From positions 1 to 13,631 of the forward strand of contig CAZTKP010000068.1 in NCBI GenBank assembly GCA_964614215.1: a DNA stretch of 13,631 nucleotides, written 5' to 3'. This document shows positions 1 through 7,274 of this stretch, one piece after another; positions within the stretch are counted from its first letter, which is position 1; the number at the start of each line of letters is the position of its first letter. The notes beneath the pieces were generated by a model. That model did not search any database and was not told the DNA's origin. It saw only the letters and a list, made by a program, of their open reading frames with translations. The translations under genes were made by a program, and so were the position numbers. This DNA is from CAZTKP01 sp964614215. GTDB taxonomy: Bacteria > UBP6 > UBA1177.

Positions 1-824
1 CTGTTGACTACTCTGAACCATGGATGCACCACATCATGTACTCGACCTCCACAAGCAACGGCCTTAATTTTGATGATCCCGTTCAGGTCGATCCGGGACT
101 TTTCAGTTATAAAAATGTGGCGGAACTTAACGAAAACGGCATCTGGGTAGACGATGAGGGTAATGAAATAAAAAGCTATGCATGCTCAAGCAGCATTGTC
201 GAAGATAACGGCAGAATAATAATTCCCGCATACGGTGGTAACAGCCTCAACTTCAGCGCTATGTCAAAAACACCTAAAGGCCCTATAGTATTTTTTATCA
301 GTGAAGACGACGGCCAAACATGGACGATGGAACCTGTCAATGCCGAGGCTCCTGAAAACACATGGCTTCAGGAACCGGCACTGCTTAAAATAGATGAGAA
401 AAGATGGATAATTCAGGTTAGAACAGCATTGGGAGCTTCTCCTTCAGCCAGAGGAGAACTAATGCAGACAGTTTCTAATGACGGAGGAAAAACCTGGAGT
501 GATTATAAAAATCTCGGCGTTGTTGCCCATGCTCCCGAGCTTCTGAAACTTGAAAACGGTGTTATTATAAGTTCCTTCAGATGGCTTGAATGGCTTGATC
601 AGGGAGCCGATATAAAACGTGAAGCCGTGTCAATGATGTATTCGACCGATAAAGGTGAGACATGGTCAGATCTAATTGAGATAGAGGACTGCGGTCTAGT
701 TGAATGCGGATATCCGGGAATGCTTGAACTTGATAACAACCGAATACTGGTTGTGTATTATTCACCTGGAGGTCTGGGAATAAGATCAGTTGTTATAAAA
801 TTTGAAGAATTGTATAAAAACTAA
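1..824 (+). CDS. Sialidase-superfamily (BNR/Asp-box) protein, 5' end missing
   Basis: Probable exo-acting glycosidase or sugar-binding beta-propeller of the sialidase superfamily. The reading frame is open to the left window edge (codons from position 3 read VDYSEPW before the first ATG at 24), so the N-terminus and any signal peptide lie outside. Three Asp-box motifs (S-x-D-x-G-x-T-W) are visible, counting from the internal Met at 24: SEDDGQTW at about 93-100, SNDGGKTW at about 151-158 and STDKGETW at about 207-214. Asp-boxes are beta-hairpin turns between propeller blades. The C-terminal CGYPGMLELDNNRILVVYY resembles the final blade of exo-sialidase-like proteins. Substrate cannot be deduced: catalytic Arg/Glu/Tyr assignments need the missing part, and Asp-boxes also occur in non-sialidases. 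It ends 152 bp before the next gene, which has its own promoter. No clear intrinsic terminator follows the stop. Confidence 0.75.
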   Translation, partial: VDYSEPWMHHIMYSTSTSNGLNFDDPVQVDPGLFSYKNVAELNENGIWVDDEGNEIKSYACSSSIVEDNGRIIIPAYGGNSLNFSAMSKTPKGPIVFFISEDDGQTWTMEPVNAEAPENTWLQEPALLKIDEKRWIIQVRTALGASPSARGELMQTVSNDGGKTWSDYKNLGVVAHAPELLKLENGVIISSFRWLEWLDQGADIKREAVSMMYSTDKGETWSDLIEIEDCGLVECGYPGMLELDNNRILVVYYSPGGLGIRSVVIKFEELYKN

Positions 825-915
825 ACTGGTACAAAAACTCCCTCACCTTACAACGAGACCTCTTAAAAAAACATAACTATTCGTTTTTATTAATCATTAT
901 TGAATAAACATTAGA

Positions 916-943
916 TTGACTTCTAGACTTTTTATAATATAAT
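916..943 (+). promoter_or_regulatory. Sigma70-like promoter upstream of the TPR gene
   Basis: TTGACT at 916-921 and TATAAT at 938-943 are separated by 16 bases, close to the housekeeping consensus. Transcription would start near 950, leaving a short leader before the ATG at 977. A second, overlapping TATAAT lies at 933-938, but its 11-base spacing to the -35 box is too short. Confidence 0.65.
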
Positions 944-976
944 TAGGGCAGGGAATGTTTAAGTTTTGGAGAACTC

Positions 977-2014
977 ATGGGAGACGGTTTCCTTAAAAAA
1001 CTCGGAGATGTTCTGAAAAGAGATGTCTCGACCGTGCTTACAGCTGATTCAATGAAAAAGATCGGAAAGTTCGTCAATACAGATGTAAGCGACATCGTGG
1101 GAGATGCAAAAGCTGCCAAACTCCTGCGCGAAATAGAAAAAAGACCTGACAAACTCAGCTCATATGTTGAACTTGCCGAAATATACACCGCACTGAAAAA
1201 ACCGGACAAGGCTGCGGATATATACATAGGTCTTGCCCAGAAACACATGGATACCAAAAACTCATCTCAGGCGACCTACTTCCTGAACATGGGACTTAAG
1301 ATCTTTCCTGAACACGGACCACTTAACATGCTCAGCGCCGATATGGATCTCAGAATGGGCAGATACTCCGATGCTCCGGAGAAATATAGAAAAGCTGTAA
1401 AGTACTTTATATCAAAAAATGATAAGATGACCGGGATCTATCTACTGAAAAAGATCAAGGATATGAACCGGGCTGAACATAAAGACATGCTTAATCTCGC
1501 AGGACTTCTAATTGACCAGAAAATGAGCGGCGAAGCACTGGACATACTCAATTCACTAAGAGCAAAGCTTAAAGCAAAAGATAACGCACAGAAAGATCTT
1601 GAAGCATGCCTTATGATGCTTCATCCTTTAAAAAAAGACGATGTGTCCATCCTTGTTGATCTGGTTGAGATCAGGATCGATATGCAGGAATGGGAAAGAG
1701 CTCTGGCTCTCTTAAAAAAACTTCTTGCGGGAGACAGAAAGAACATTTCGCTTCTGAAAAGGCTGGCTTTCGTTTATAAAAGCATGGACGATATGAAAAG
1801 TTACATTAAAACTTTCAGAGTAATAGCAAATCTATACGGGGAACAGGGAAATCTTGTATACAGAAATATCTACTATCACAAGATATTAAAACATCTTCCC
1901 AACGATGTTGAAGCACTTTCTGTGCTTAATATGGACGACAAACTCAGAGAGAATATTGACACCAAGATAGAAAACACCGACTCTAAGATCAAGATGGTGG
2001 ATTTTGACTCTTAA
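977..2014 (+). CDS. Tetratricopeptide-repeat (TPR) protein
   Basis: 345-residue protein, almost entirely alpha-helical, with no signal peptide or membrane segment, so probably cytoplasmic. TPR-like helix pairs are recognisable around residues 58-92 (ELAEIYTALKKPDKAADIYIGL), 93-130 (ending ...MGRYSDAPEKYRKAVKYF), about 165-200 (AGLLIDQKMSGEALDILNSL) and about 215-290 (ending ...EWERALALLKKLL and LAFVYKSMDD). The start is supported by GGAG at 968-971, five bases before the ATG. The N-terminal 40 residues (GDGFLKKLGDVLKRDVSTVL) form a charged amphipathic segment; the last 25 residues are Asp/Lys-rich and probably flexible. TPRs mediate protein-protein contacts; the partner is unknown. It has its own promoter, and the following lipoprotein cluster has another, so it is probably a separate transcription unit although no terminator is visible between them. 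No more specific family was recognised. Confidence 0.85.
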   Translation: MGDGFLKKLGDVLKRDVSTVLTADSMKKIGKFVNTDVSDIVGDAKAAKLLREIEKRPDKLSSYVELAEIYTALKKPDKAADIYIGLAQKHMDTKNSSQATYFLNMGLKIFPEHGPLNMLSADMDLRMGRYSDAPEKYRKAVKYFISKNDKMTGIYLLKKIKDMNRAEHKDMLNLAGLLIDQKMSGEALDILNSLRAKLKAKDNAQKDLEACLMMLHPLKKDDVSILVDLVEIRIDMQEWERALALLKKLLAGDRKNISLLKRLAFVYKSMDDMKSYIKTFRVIANLYGEQGNLVYRNIYYHKILKHLPNDVEALSVLNMDDKLRENIDTKIENTDSKIKMVDFDS

Positions 2015-2040
2015 TTAAATCAAAAACTGACAATTTTACA

Positions 2041-2068
2041 TTGCCTATTTAAGTTAAAGGAGTACAAT
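2041..2068 (+). promoter_or_regulatory. Sigma70-like promoter of the lipoprotein/transporter cluster
   Basis: TTGCCT at 2041-2046 and TACAAT at 2063-2068 are spaced by 16 bases. Transcription from about 2075 would leave a roughly 45-base leader to the ATG at 2121. This is the only convincing promoter I see for the six genes from 2121 to 11991, whose intergenic gaps are at most 14 bases. Confidence 0.5.
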
Positions 2069-2110
2069 AGAATGTTTGCGTTTTTTAGACTTTAGAAACT
2101 AATCCATATT

Positions 2111-2115
2111 GGAGG
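2111..2115 (+). promoter_or_regulatory. Shine-Dalgarno site GGAGG that decides the lipoprotein start
   Basis: GGAGG lies five bases before the ATG at 2121 but only two bases before the ATG at 2118, and an upstream TTG at 2109 would overlap it. The ATG at 2121 is therefore preferred. It also gives a clean lipoprotein signal peptide beginning MRKGT. Confidence 0.7.
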
Positions 2116-2120
2116 TCATG

Positions 2121-3728
2121 ATGAGAAAGGGAACATTAACAACTATTATTACAATGCTGGCTGTAATGCTGCTTGTTTTTTCCGGTTGTAACACAACCAG
2201 TAATAACGATAACGGCGATACAGGCAATACCGGGAATACTGACGACACGGGTAATACCGGCGACGACACAGATTCCGGCAATACCGGTGATACCGGTGAC
2301 ACAGGTGATACCGGTGACACGGGAAATACAGGAGACACCGGAAATACCGGAAACACAGGCGATACCGGCAATACCGGTGACACAGGAACCGACGGTATGA
2401 TCTCAAAGATCCAGAAAGGAGAAGTGGCACTTGATACGGAAGTTACTTTTGAAGCAGTTGTCGTAGGTATTGTCTATTATCAGAACGACAGCTACGAAAA
2501 TACAAGCATAAAAGGCATGTATGTTTCCGAGATAATTGAAAGAGCTCTTCCCTATACAGGCATTTATGTTTTTATAGACGGAACTGCGGAACTGGATGCT
2601 TTTGCTATCGGGGATCATGTTGAAATTACAGGTGTATACAAGGAATACTTCGAAAGTTCACAGATCGAGACCGACAATGACGGAATTTCAAAACTTGGAA
2701 CCGCCGACGTTCCTAAACCTGCTGAAATTGATGATCCTTCAACCGTTTCAACTCCTTTCGAGCTTAACGGATCTGAATGGGAACCGACAACAAACCACGG
2801 AACAGATGCTGAAAGTTATGAGAGTGTTCTTGTAAAAGTTACTGACGTTGAAGTCACAAATCAGGATATCGGTCACGGCGGATGGATCGTAACAGGCGAT
2901 CTTGCAATAGACAAGATGATGTACTATTACGAAGGTGATAGAAACGAAGGCGTTAAGTTCAAAAAGATCAAAGGTGTTCTTGTTTATTCATACGATGCTT
3001 TCAGACTTGCGCCGAGAGAAGCTGACGACCTTGAAGAAGATGCTGGCGATACAGGTGACACAGGCGACACAGGTGATACCGGTGACACAGGTGATACAGG
3101 TGACACAACCGTGGCCGATATACAGCAGGGAAATGTTGCAGACAAAGCTGCTGTAAGTCTTGATAAAGTTATGGTTCTCAGCCCTGCTCATAAACATTCA
3201 GGAAGTCCCACCACATGGTCTTTTTATGTAGGAACAGGTTCAGCAGGCGACTACTCAGGCGTCATGGTGTTTAAAATGGTTGAAGGGAACTCCTTCCCTT
3301 ACTCAGAAGGTGACTGGTTATCAATCTCCGGAGCTGCTGGAGAATATTCATCAAACTATGATCACTATCAAATACAGAACGCATCAAATGAAGTCGGACC
3401 AAATGAAATTAAAAAACTTGCTGATGCCCCTGGAACAGTTCCTGCTGCAACAACAGTTACAGTTGCTGATCTTATGGATAAATCAAAGCATGGAAAATAC
3501 AGAGGATCTCTTGTGACAGTTGAGAACCTGACTGTTTTATCCGGACCTGATTCAAATGGAAATTATGTGCTTTCAGATAATCTTGGATTATCTCCATACC
3601 TTTTAGAAAGCGACTTTTCCGGCATCTCTAATGGAGACAATTTTTCTTCGATTACAGGAATCTTTGATGTCAATTTTGATAAGCCATCAATTCTCCCGAA
3701 GAGTGCAAGTGACGTTGTTAAAGACTAA
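2121..3728 (+). CDS. Surface lipoprotein with tandem OB-fold-like modules and GDT linkers
   Basis: 535 residues from the ATG at 2121. MRKG plus a hydrophobic stretch ends in a lipobox-like VFSGC (lipidated Cys23), so the mature protein is a membrane-anchored lipoprotein. Order: a low-complexity Gly-Asp/Asn-Thr linker (about 32-91), module 1 (about 93-305), a second linker of seven GDT units (309-329), module 2 (331-535). Each module opens with a similar phrase (ISKIQKGEVALDTEV; VADIQQGNVADKAAV) and closes with a Pro-basic-xxx-Asp phrase (LAPREADDL; ILPKSASDV). Inside are beta-rich stretches with a FYV/IYVFID strand and a GDxxxIxG turn, as in the OB-fold nucleotide-binding domains of secreted nucleases (YhcR/ExeM-like). 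I see no nuclease catalytic domain, so it is probably a binding protein. It leads the cluster; the nucleotidase gene follows after 12 bases. OB assignment rests on pattern and is moderately sure; lipoprotein status is very sure. Confidence 0.8.
   Translation: MRKGTLTTIITMLAVMLLVFSGCNTTSNNDNGDTGNTGNTDDTGNTGDDTDSGNTGDTGDTGDTGDTGNTGDTGNTGNTGDTGNTGDTGTDGMISKIQKGEVALDTEVTFEAVVVGIVYYQNDSYENTSIKGMYVSEIIERALPYTGIYVFIDGTAELDAFAIGDHVEITGVYKEYFESSQIETDNDGISKLGTADVPKPAEIDDPSTVSTPFELNGSEWEPTTNHGTDAESYESVLVKVTDVEVTNQDIGHGGWIVTGDLAIDKMMYYYEGDRNEGVKFKKIKGVLVYSYDAFRLAPREADDLEEDAGDTGDTGDTGDTGDTGDTGDTTVADIQQGNVADKAAVSLDKVMVLSPAHKHSGSPTTWSFYVGTGSAGDYSGVMVFKMVEGNSFPYSEGDWLSISGAAGEYSSNYDHYQIQNASNEVGPNEIKKLADAPGTVPAATTVTVADLMDKSKHGKYRGSLVTVENLTVLSGPDSNGNYVLSDNLGLSPYLLESDFSGISNGDNFSSITGIFDVNFDKPSILPKSASDVVKD
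2214..2390 (+). repeat. Coding low-complexity repeat: Gly-Asp/Asn-Thr linker 1
   Basis: About 59 codons of near-continuous G-(D/N)-T tripeptides directly after the lipid anchor. Codons alternate (GGT/GGC/GGA, GAT/GAC/AAT, ACA/ACC/ACG), so the DNA repeat is imperfect. It probably forms a flexible acidic spacer holding the first binding module away from the membrane. Confidence 0.9.
3045..3107 (+). repeat. Coding repeat: (GDT)7 linker 2
   Basis: Seven consecutive GDT tripeptides separate the two modules of the lipoprotein. The DNA alternates close variants of a 9-base unit. It lacks the Asn variants of linker 1, so it is more uniform. Confidence 0.9.
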
Positions 3729-3740
3729 AATAGAGGAAAA

Positions 3741-6083
3741 ATGAAAAATCTAAAAATTATCATTCCTCTCTTTTTTTTTGCGCTTAGTTTAACTTCATGT
3801 ATTGAGAACAGCTATGGGGAAGCTCCCGTTGACAGGAGTATTCCCCAGAAGCTTGTTATTCTTCATTCTACCGACACACATTCCAAATACCTTCCTTTCT
3901 GGATGGAACCGAACATGTTTGACAGAGAAATGGGATTAAGTTCCAAAAATCCTCCATGCTGGGATCTCGACTACAGCGGAGGAGCATCATACTGCAATGG
4001 AACTTACGAGGTAAATACCGGAAAATACCGTGTTTATGAGAATGGAAGATACGAGTATTACGACAAAGCGGAATTAATAGAGAAAGGATATTACGATCCG
4101 GAGAATCCGTCACTTGTCATTGAGGATATCAATGAAGACGGAGCATGCGATGTTCTTGACTGTCAGAGATGCTGGGACAAGAATTCCAACAACATCTGTG
4201 ACAGCGATGAGGACGTTGACGGAGTTCCAGGTTGCGATACCGGTGACTGCGAAGCACAGAAAGATATCCAGACCGTTGCCATGTGCTGGGACACCACCGG
4301 CGCAAATGATGGCGGACCTAACGGCAAATGTGACAAGAGCGACGATATCAATCACGATCACGTCTGCGGATATGATGACTGTGCTCCTGTTTACGATAAA
4401 AATCACAATAAGAAGTGCGACTACCCTTACGATACTATAAACCTCACATGGAAAGACGAGAATGGTCAGCCTATTCTTCTGGAAAACTCCGCCGATGAAA
4501 GTAGTTACAATCAAAGGATCGTTACTGCAAAACAGAACAGTGAGGATCTAAACCGGGATGGTGTCTGTGACTACAGTGACTACCGTCCGGGACTTGTGAA
4601 TACCGGTGGCGTTGCAAGAGTTAAGACCATTGCAGATCAGATTAGAAAAGAGCACGGAAATATACCTGTAATGCATCTTGACAGTGGTGACACTTTTCAG
4701 GGTGCACCTCAGTTCAATTTGTATAAAGGTGAGATCGAGATGAGATCTCTTCAGATGCTTAATATCGATGCAATGGCAATTGGAAACCATGAATTTGATA
4801 ACGGGACTTCTGCACTGGTCTCAGCTTACGGCAAATCAGGCGGATTTCCACTTCTTGCTTCTAACTACCTTTTCGAATGGGACACGCATAAAGGACTTAT
4901 GGATATTACATCTCCGTATATCATTCTGACAAGAGGTTCCCTGAAGATCGGTATTATCGGTATTGGTAACGACTCATCCCTCAACTCCATCTATCAGCTT
5001 GGCGGGAGTCTGGGATTCAATGCTATGGAACCGATAGCAGCGGCAACAAATTATGTCAACATTGTCAGACCTTTAGTCGATATAGTCATTCTTCTGAGCC
5101 ATCAGGGACTTGACGGTGACTATGAACTTGCTGAAAAAGTTCCCGGTGTTGACATTATTCTTGGCGGACATCATCACGTCATTCTCGACCCGGTCAAGAT
5201 CATGGAAGGCCCTGACGGACGCGATGTACTTATTGTGCATAGCGGAGTAAACTACAAGGCTCTCGGGGAACTAGAGATCGCCGTTCAGAACGGAAAAGTT
5301 GTATGGCACGACTACAGAACCCATGCTATTACAGATGACATCATGCATGATCCGGATATGGAGAATATGCTTGCACCTTACATTGAAGGTCTTGAATATA
5401 CTCAATATATCACAAAAATCGTAGGAAGGGCCACCTCCACCATAACAAGGAATGACCCTTCGGGTGGTGACAGTCCTCTAGGGAACATCGTTACAGATGC
5501 AATGATGCAGCATGAGCTTGCAAGAGCTCAGTTCTGTGTTACGAACTCAATGGGAATCAGAGCCGATATTCCTACCGGAGACATCACGCTTGAAAAACTC
5601 TACGAGGTCTTCCCGTTTGAGAACACAATCACAACTATGTATCTCAGCGGAAACGAGCTGAAAACGATGTTCGATTACGTTGCGAGACGTTCCGCCTCCA
5701 GAGGCTGTAAAACTCAGATCCAGGCGGCAGGAATAGGTATCGAACTTGACTGCTCTCCAAGTGAGGAACTTCAGAACAAACATGACTCCTACGCTCTGAC
5801 AAAATGTCTCCAGATCGGAGATACCATTGTCATTGATAATTACGAAGTTGTTCAGCCTCACATGATCTTTAAAATGGCTACAAATGATTACATGGGGCGT
5901 GGAGGCTCAGGTTTCTACATGCTTGAGTACAACACGACCAGGCTGGATACATCCGTTTCGCTCAGGGATGCTGTGATGTCCTATATTGAAGAGAAAGGTG
6001 AAATAGATCCTACGGATTATCTTTCAGGTCAGACGGATGAGAACGAGTGCGGTCAGGGCAAAAGAATAAGAATGGTTAACTGA
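3741..6083 (+). CDS. 5'-nucleotidase / metallophosphoesterase lipoprotein with calcium-repeat insert
   Basis: UshA-type enzyme expected to hydrolyse nucleotide phosphate esters outside the cytoplasm. 780 residues: signal peptide ending in lipobox LTSC (Cys20), then the dimetal phosphoesterase domain with TDTH (Asp45, His47), SGD (Asp317), GNHEFD (Asn349, His350), SHQG (His454) and GGHHH (His477, His479). All expected metal-ligand motifs are present. The 5'-nucleotidase C-terminal domain follows (about 560-755) with NSMGIR (602-607), FPFEN (624-628) and DYMGRGGSGF (716-725) for substrate binding. Oddly, His47 and Asp317 are about 270 residues apart, against roughly 40 in E. coli UshA. The extra sequence carries calcium-binding-like Asp repeats and many Cys residues. 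GAGG at 3733-3736 precedes the start. It lies between the two OB-type lipoproteins and is surely co-transcribed with them. Family assignment is firm; the preferred nucleotide is unknown. Confidence 0.92.
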   Translation: MKNLKIIIPLFFFALSLTSCIENSYGEAPVDRSIPQKLVILHSTDTHSKYLPFWMEPNMFDREMGLSSKNPPCWDLDYSGGASYCNGTYEVNTGKYRVYENGRYEYYDKAELIEKGYYDPENPSLVIEDINEDGACDVLDCQRCWDKNSNNICDSDEDVDGVPGCDTGDCEAQKDIQTVAMCWDTTGANDGGPNGKCDKSDDINHDHVCGYDDCAPVYDKNHNKKCDYPYDTINLTWKDENGQPILLENSADESSYNQRIVTAKQNSEDLNRDGVCDYSDYRPGLVNTGGVARVKTIADQIRKEHGNIPVMHLDSGDTFQGAPQFNLYKGEIEMRSLQMLNIDAMAIGNHEFDNGTSALVSAYGKSGGFPLLASNYLFEWDTHKGLMDITSPYIILTRGSLKIGIIGIGNDSSLNSIYQLGGSLGFNAMEPIAAATNYVNIVRPLVDIVILLSHQGLDGDYELAEKVPGVDIILGGHHHVILDPVKIMEGPDGRDVLIVHSGVNYKALGELEIAVQNGKVVWHDYRTHAITDDIMHDPDMENMLAPYIEGLEYTQYITKIVGRATSTITRNDPSGGDSPLGNIVTDAMMQHELARAQFCVTNSMGIRADIPTGDITLEKLYEVFPFENTITTMYLSGNELKTMFDYVARRSASRGCKTQIQAAGIGIELDCSPSEELQNKHDSYALTKCLQIGDTIVIDNYEVVQPHMIFKMATNDYMGRGGSGFYMLEYNTTRLDTSVSLRDAVMSYIEEKGEIDPTDYLSGQTDENECGQGKRIRMVN
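4125..4589 (+). other. Calcium-binding-like Asp/Cys repeats inserted in the catalytic domain
   Basis: Residues about 129-283 of the nucleotidase contain repeated D-x-N-x-D/N-G/x-x-C-D phrases: DINEDGACDVLDC, DKNSNNICDSDEDVDG, NGKCDKSDDINHDHVCGYDDC, DKNHNKKCDYPYD and DLNRDGVCDYSDY. They resemble thrombospondin type-3 or EF-hand-loop calcium repeats, with paired Cys residues that could form disulfides. The segment sits between the first two metal-ligand motifs of the phosphoesterase fold. Confidence 0.7.
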
Positions 6084-6090
6084 GGTAACA

Positions 6091-7260
6091 ATGAAAAAAA
6101 TAATTACTACACTACTTATCTCAGCATCATTTTTTCTAGGCTCATGTCTTGGAGTAAAGGGAAATCCCAAACCTGAAAACACAGGTTTTGCTTCATATAA
6201 AGTGGAGTTTGCCGGAGATTTCGATCCCGGAACTTCCGAAAACAGACTTGAGGCTCAGGGAACTTTTGAGCTGGCGATTAATGTTACAGCTCTTGATTAT
6301 GATGGTGAGATAGTCAGTGACTACAACGAAACAGGAGAAGTAGAGCTCCAGTTCGGAAAGCTGAATTCTGTCAAACGGATTGAATTTAAGAACGGTATTT
6401 CAGAAAACTTTGCCGTTGAAATGAAATACTCCGTTGATAAAGAAAGGATCGTTGTGCATGAACTGGTCGTAGATGAGGAGAACAGCACCGAAACTTCAAC
6501 TGTTTACAAAAGAACGGGAAAACTTGGCGTTTCTCCGGAGATCTTTATAGAGCCTGCAACTATTTCAGAGATCCAGAGCAACAACTCTGGATCCAAAGGT
6601 TTCGACTCGAAATATAACGGCAGAAACATTACTTTAAAGGGAAAGGAAATGGTCGTTATCGCTGTTCTTGAAGGTGGATTCTACCTCAAGGAAGTCGGGG
6701 TGGATGACTACAGCTCCATCTATCTTTACACCTACAGCACCCCCTATGTTGACGACCCGAGTGTCGGTTATACGCTTCCGGTAGGATCGGTTATTGAGGA
6801 GGCCAACGGTTCGGTCTACGAGTTTTTCGGTTTCACGGAAATGAGTTTTCCGACATTTAAACCGAAATATGTGGAAAAGAACGGTAAGACTACGATCCTT
6901 GTGGACAAATCACTTGTGCCTGAACCTTACGACGTTACGGACATTCTTTCCTCCAGTGATGAGATGGAAAAGAAGGAAGCTCTTATCGTGAGCGTCAAAA
7001 ATGTTCATGTTGAATGGTTTAACGAGAACGATGACAGTTTCGTTGAATACGGACAGTTCCCGGTAACAACCGAATCCGGTGCGAACATTATGGTGACAAC
7101 ACTTTATACTGCGCCTTCCTTCAATCCTGTGGGTGAAAGAGACAGAGAAACCAAAAAGAGATTTAATTTCACGGGGGTTCTCAAGCAGCATACAAGTGCC
7201 AGACCATCTAACTGGATACTGGTGCCCAGAGACAGCAATGATATTGAAGAAGTTGAATAA
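6091..7260 (+). CDS. Lipoprotein with OB-fold-like C-terminal region
   Basis: 389 residues. The signal peptide ends in FFLGSC (Cys19), marking a lipoprotein. Residues about 31-145 are beta-rich and Ig-like in appearance (FELAINVTALDYDG, FAVEMKYSVDKERIVVHEL). Residues about 156-385 echo the OB modules of the gene at 2121: an opening ATISEIQ phrase, a GGFYLKE strand at 195-201, a second half around 279-305 (YDVTDILSSSDEMEKKEALIVSVKNV), and the closing ILVPRDSNDIEEV (376-388). The closing phrase matches LAPREADDLEED and ILPKSASDVVKD in the first lipoprotein. It therefore probably belongs to the same envelope complex, perhaps binding the same ligand. The ribosome site TGAGGT overlaps the stop codon of the nucleotidase gene and the gap is 7 bases, indicating translational coupling. 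No catalytic motif was recognised; the OB assignment is tentative. Confidence 0.75.
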   Translation: MKKIITTLLISASFFLGSCLGVKGNPKPENTGFASYKVEFAGDFDPGTSENRLEAQGTFELAINVTALDYDGEIVSDYNETGEVELQFGKLNSVKRIEFKNGISENFAVEMKYSVDKERIVVHELVVDEENSTETSTVYKRTGKLGVSPEIFIEPATISEIQSNNSGSKGFDSKYNGRNITLKGKEMVVIAVLEGGFYLKEVGVDDYSSIYLYTYSTPYVDDPSVGYTLPVGSVIEEANGSVYEFFGFTEMSFPTFKPKYVEKNGKTTILVDKSLVPEPYDVTDILSSSDEMEKKEALIVSVKNVHVEWFNENDDSFVEYGQFPVTTESGANIMVTTLYTAPSFNPVGERDRETKKRFNFTGVLKQHTSARPSNWILVPRDSNDIEEVE

Positions 7261-7274
7261 ATTTGGAGAGTTAA

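Noticed and set aside
933..938. First TATAAT as the -10 box of the TPR gene promoter
   Set aside because: Spacing to TTGACT is only 11 bases; the overlapping TATAAT at 938-943 gives the expected 16.
2072..2095. Seven-codon leader peptide (MFAFFRL) after AAAGGAG at 2056-2062
   Set aside because: Its ribosome site overlaps the proposed -10 region, so it would not be in a transcript starting near 2075. It lacks an attenuator hairpin or a meaningful codon run.
2109..2120. Upstream TTG or ATG (2118) start for the first lipoprotein
   Set aside because: The GGAGG site lies at or only two bases from these codons; the ATG at 2121 has proper spacing and gives a standard lipoprotein signal.
2099..2430. 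Open frames on the minus strand and in another plus frame across the GDT linker
   Set aside because: They are proline/valine- or isoleucine-rich mirror readings of the tripeptide repeat, which keeps several frames open. The lipoprotein frame has the signal peptide, the ribosome site and downstream domains.
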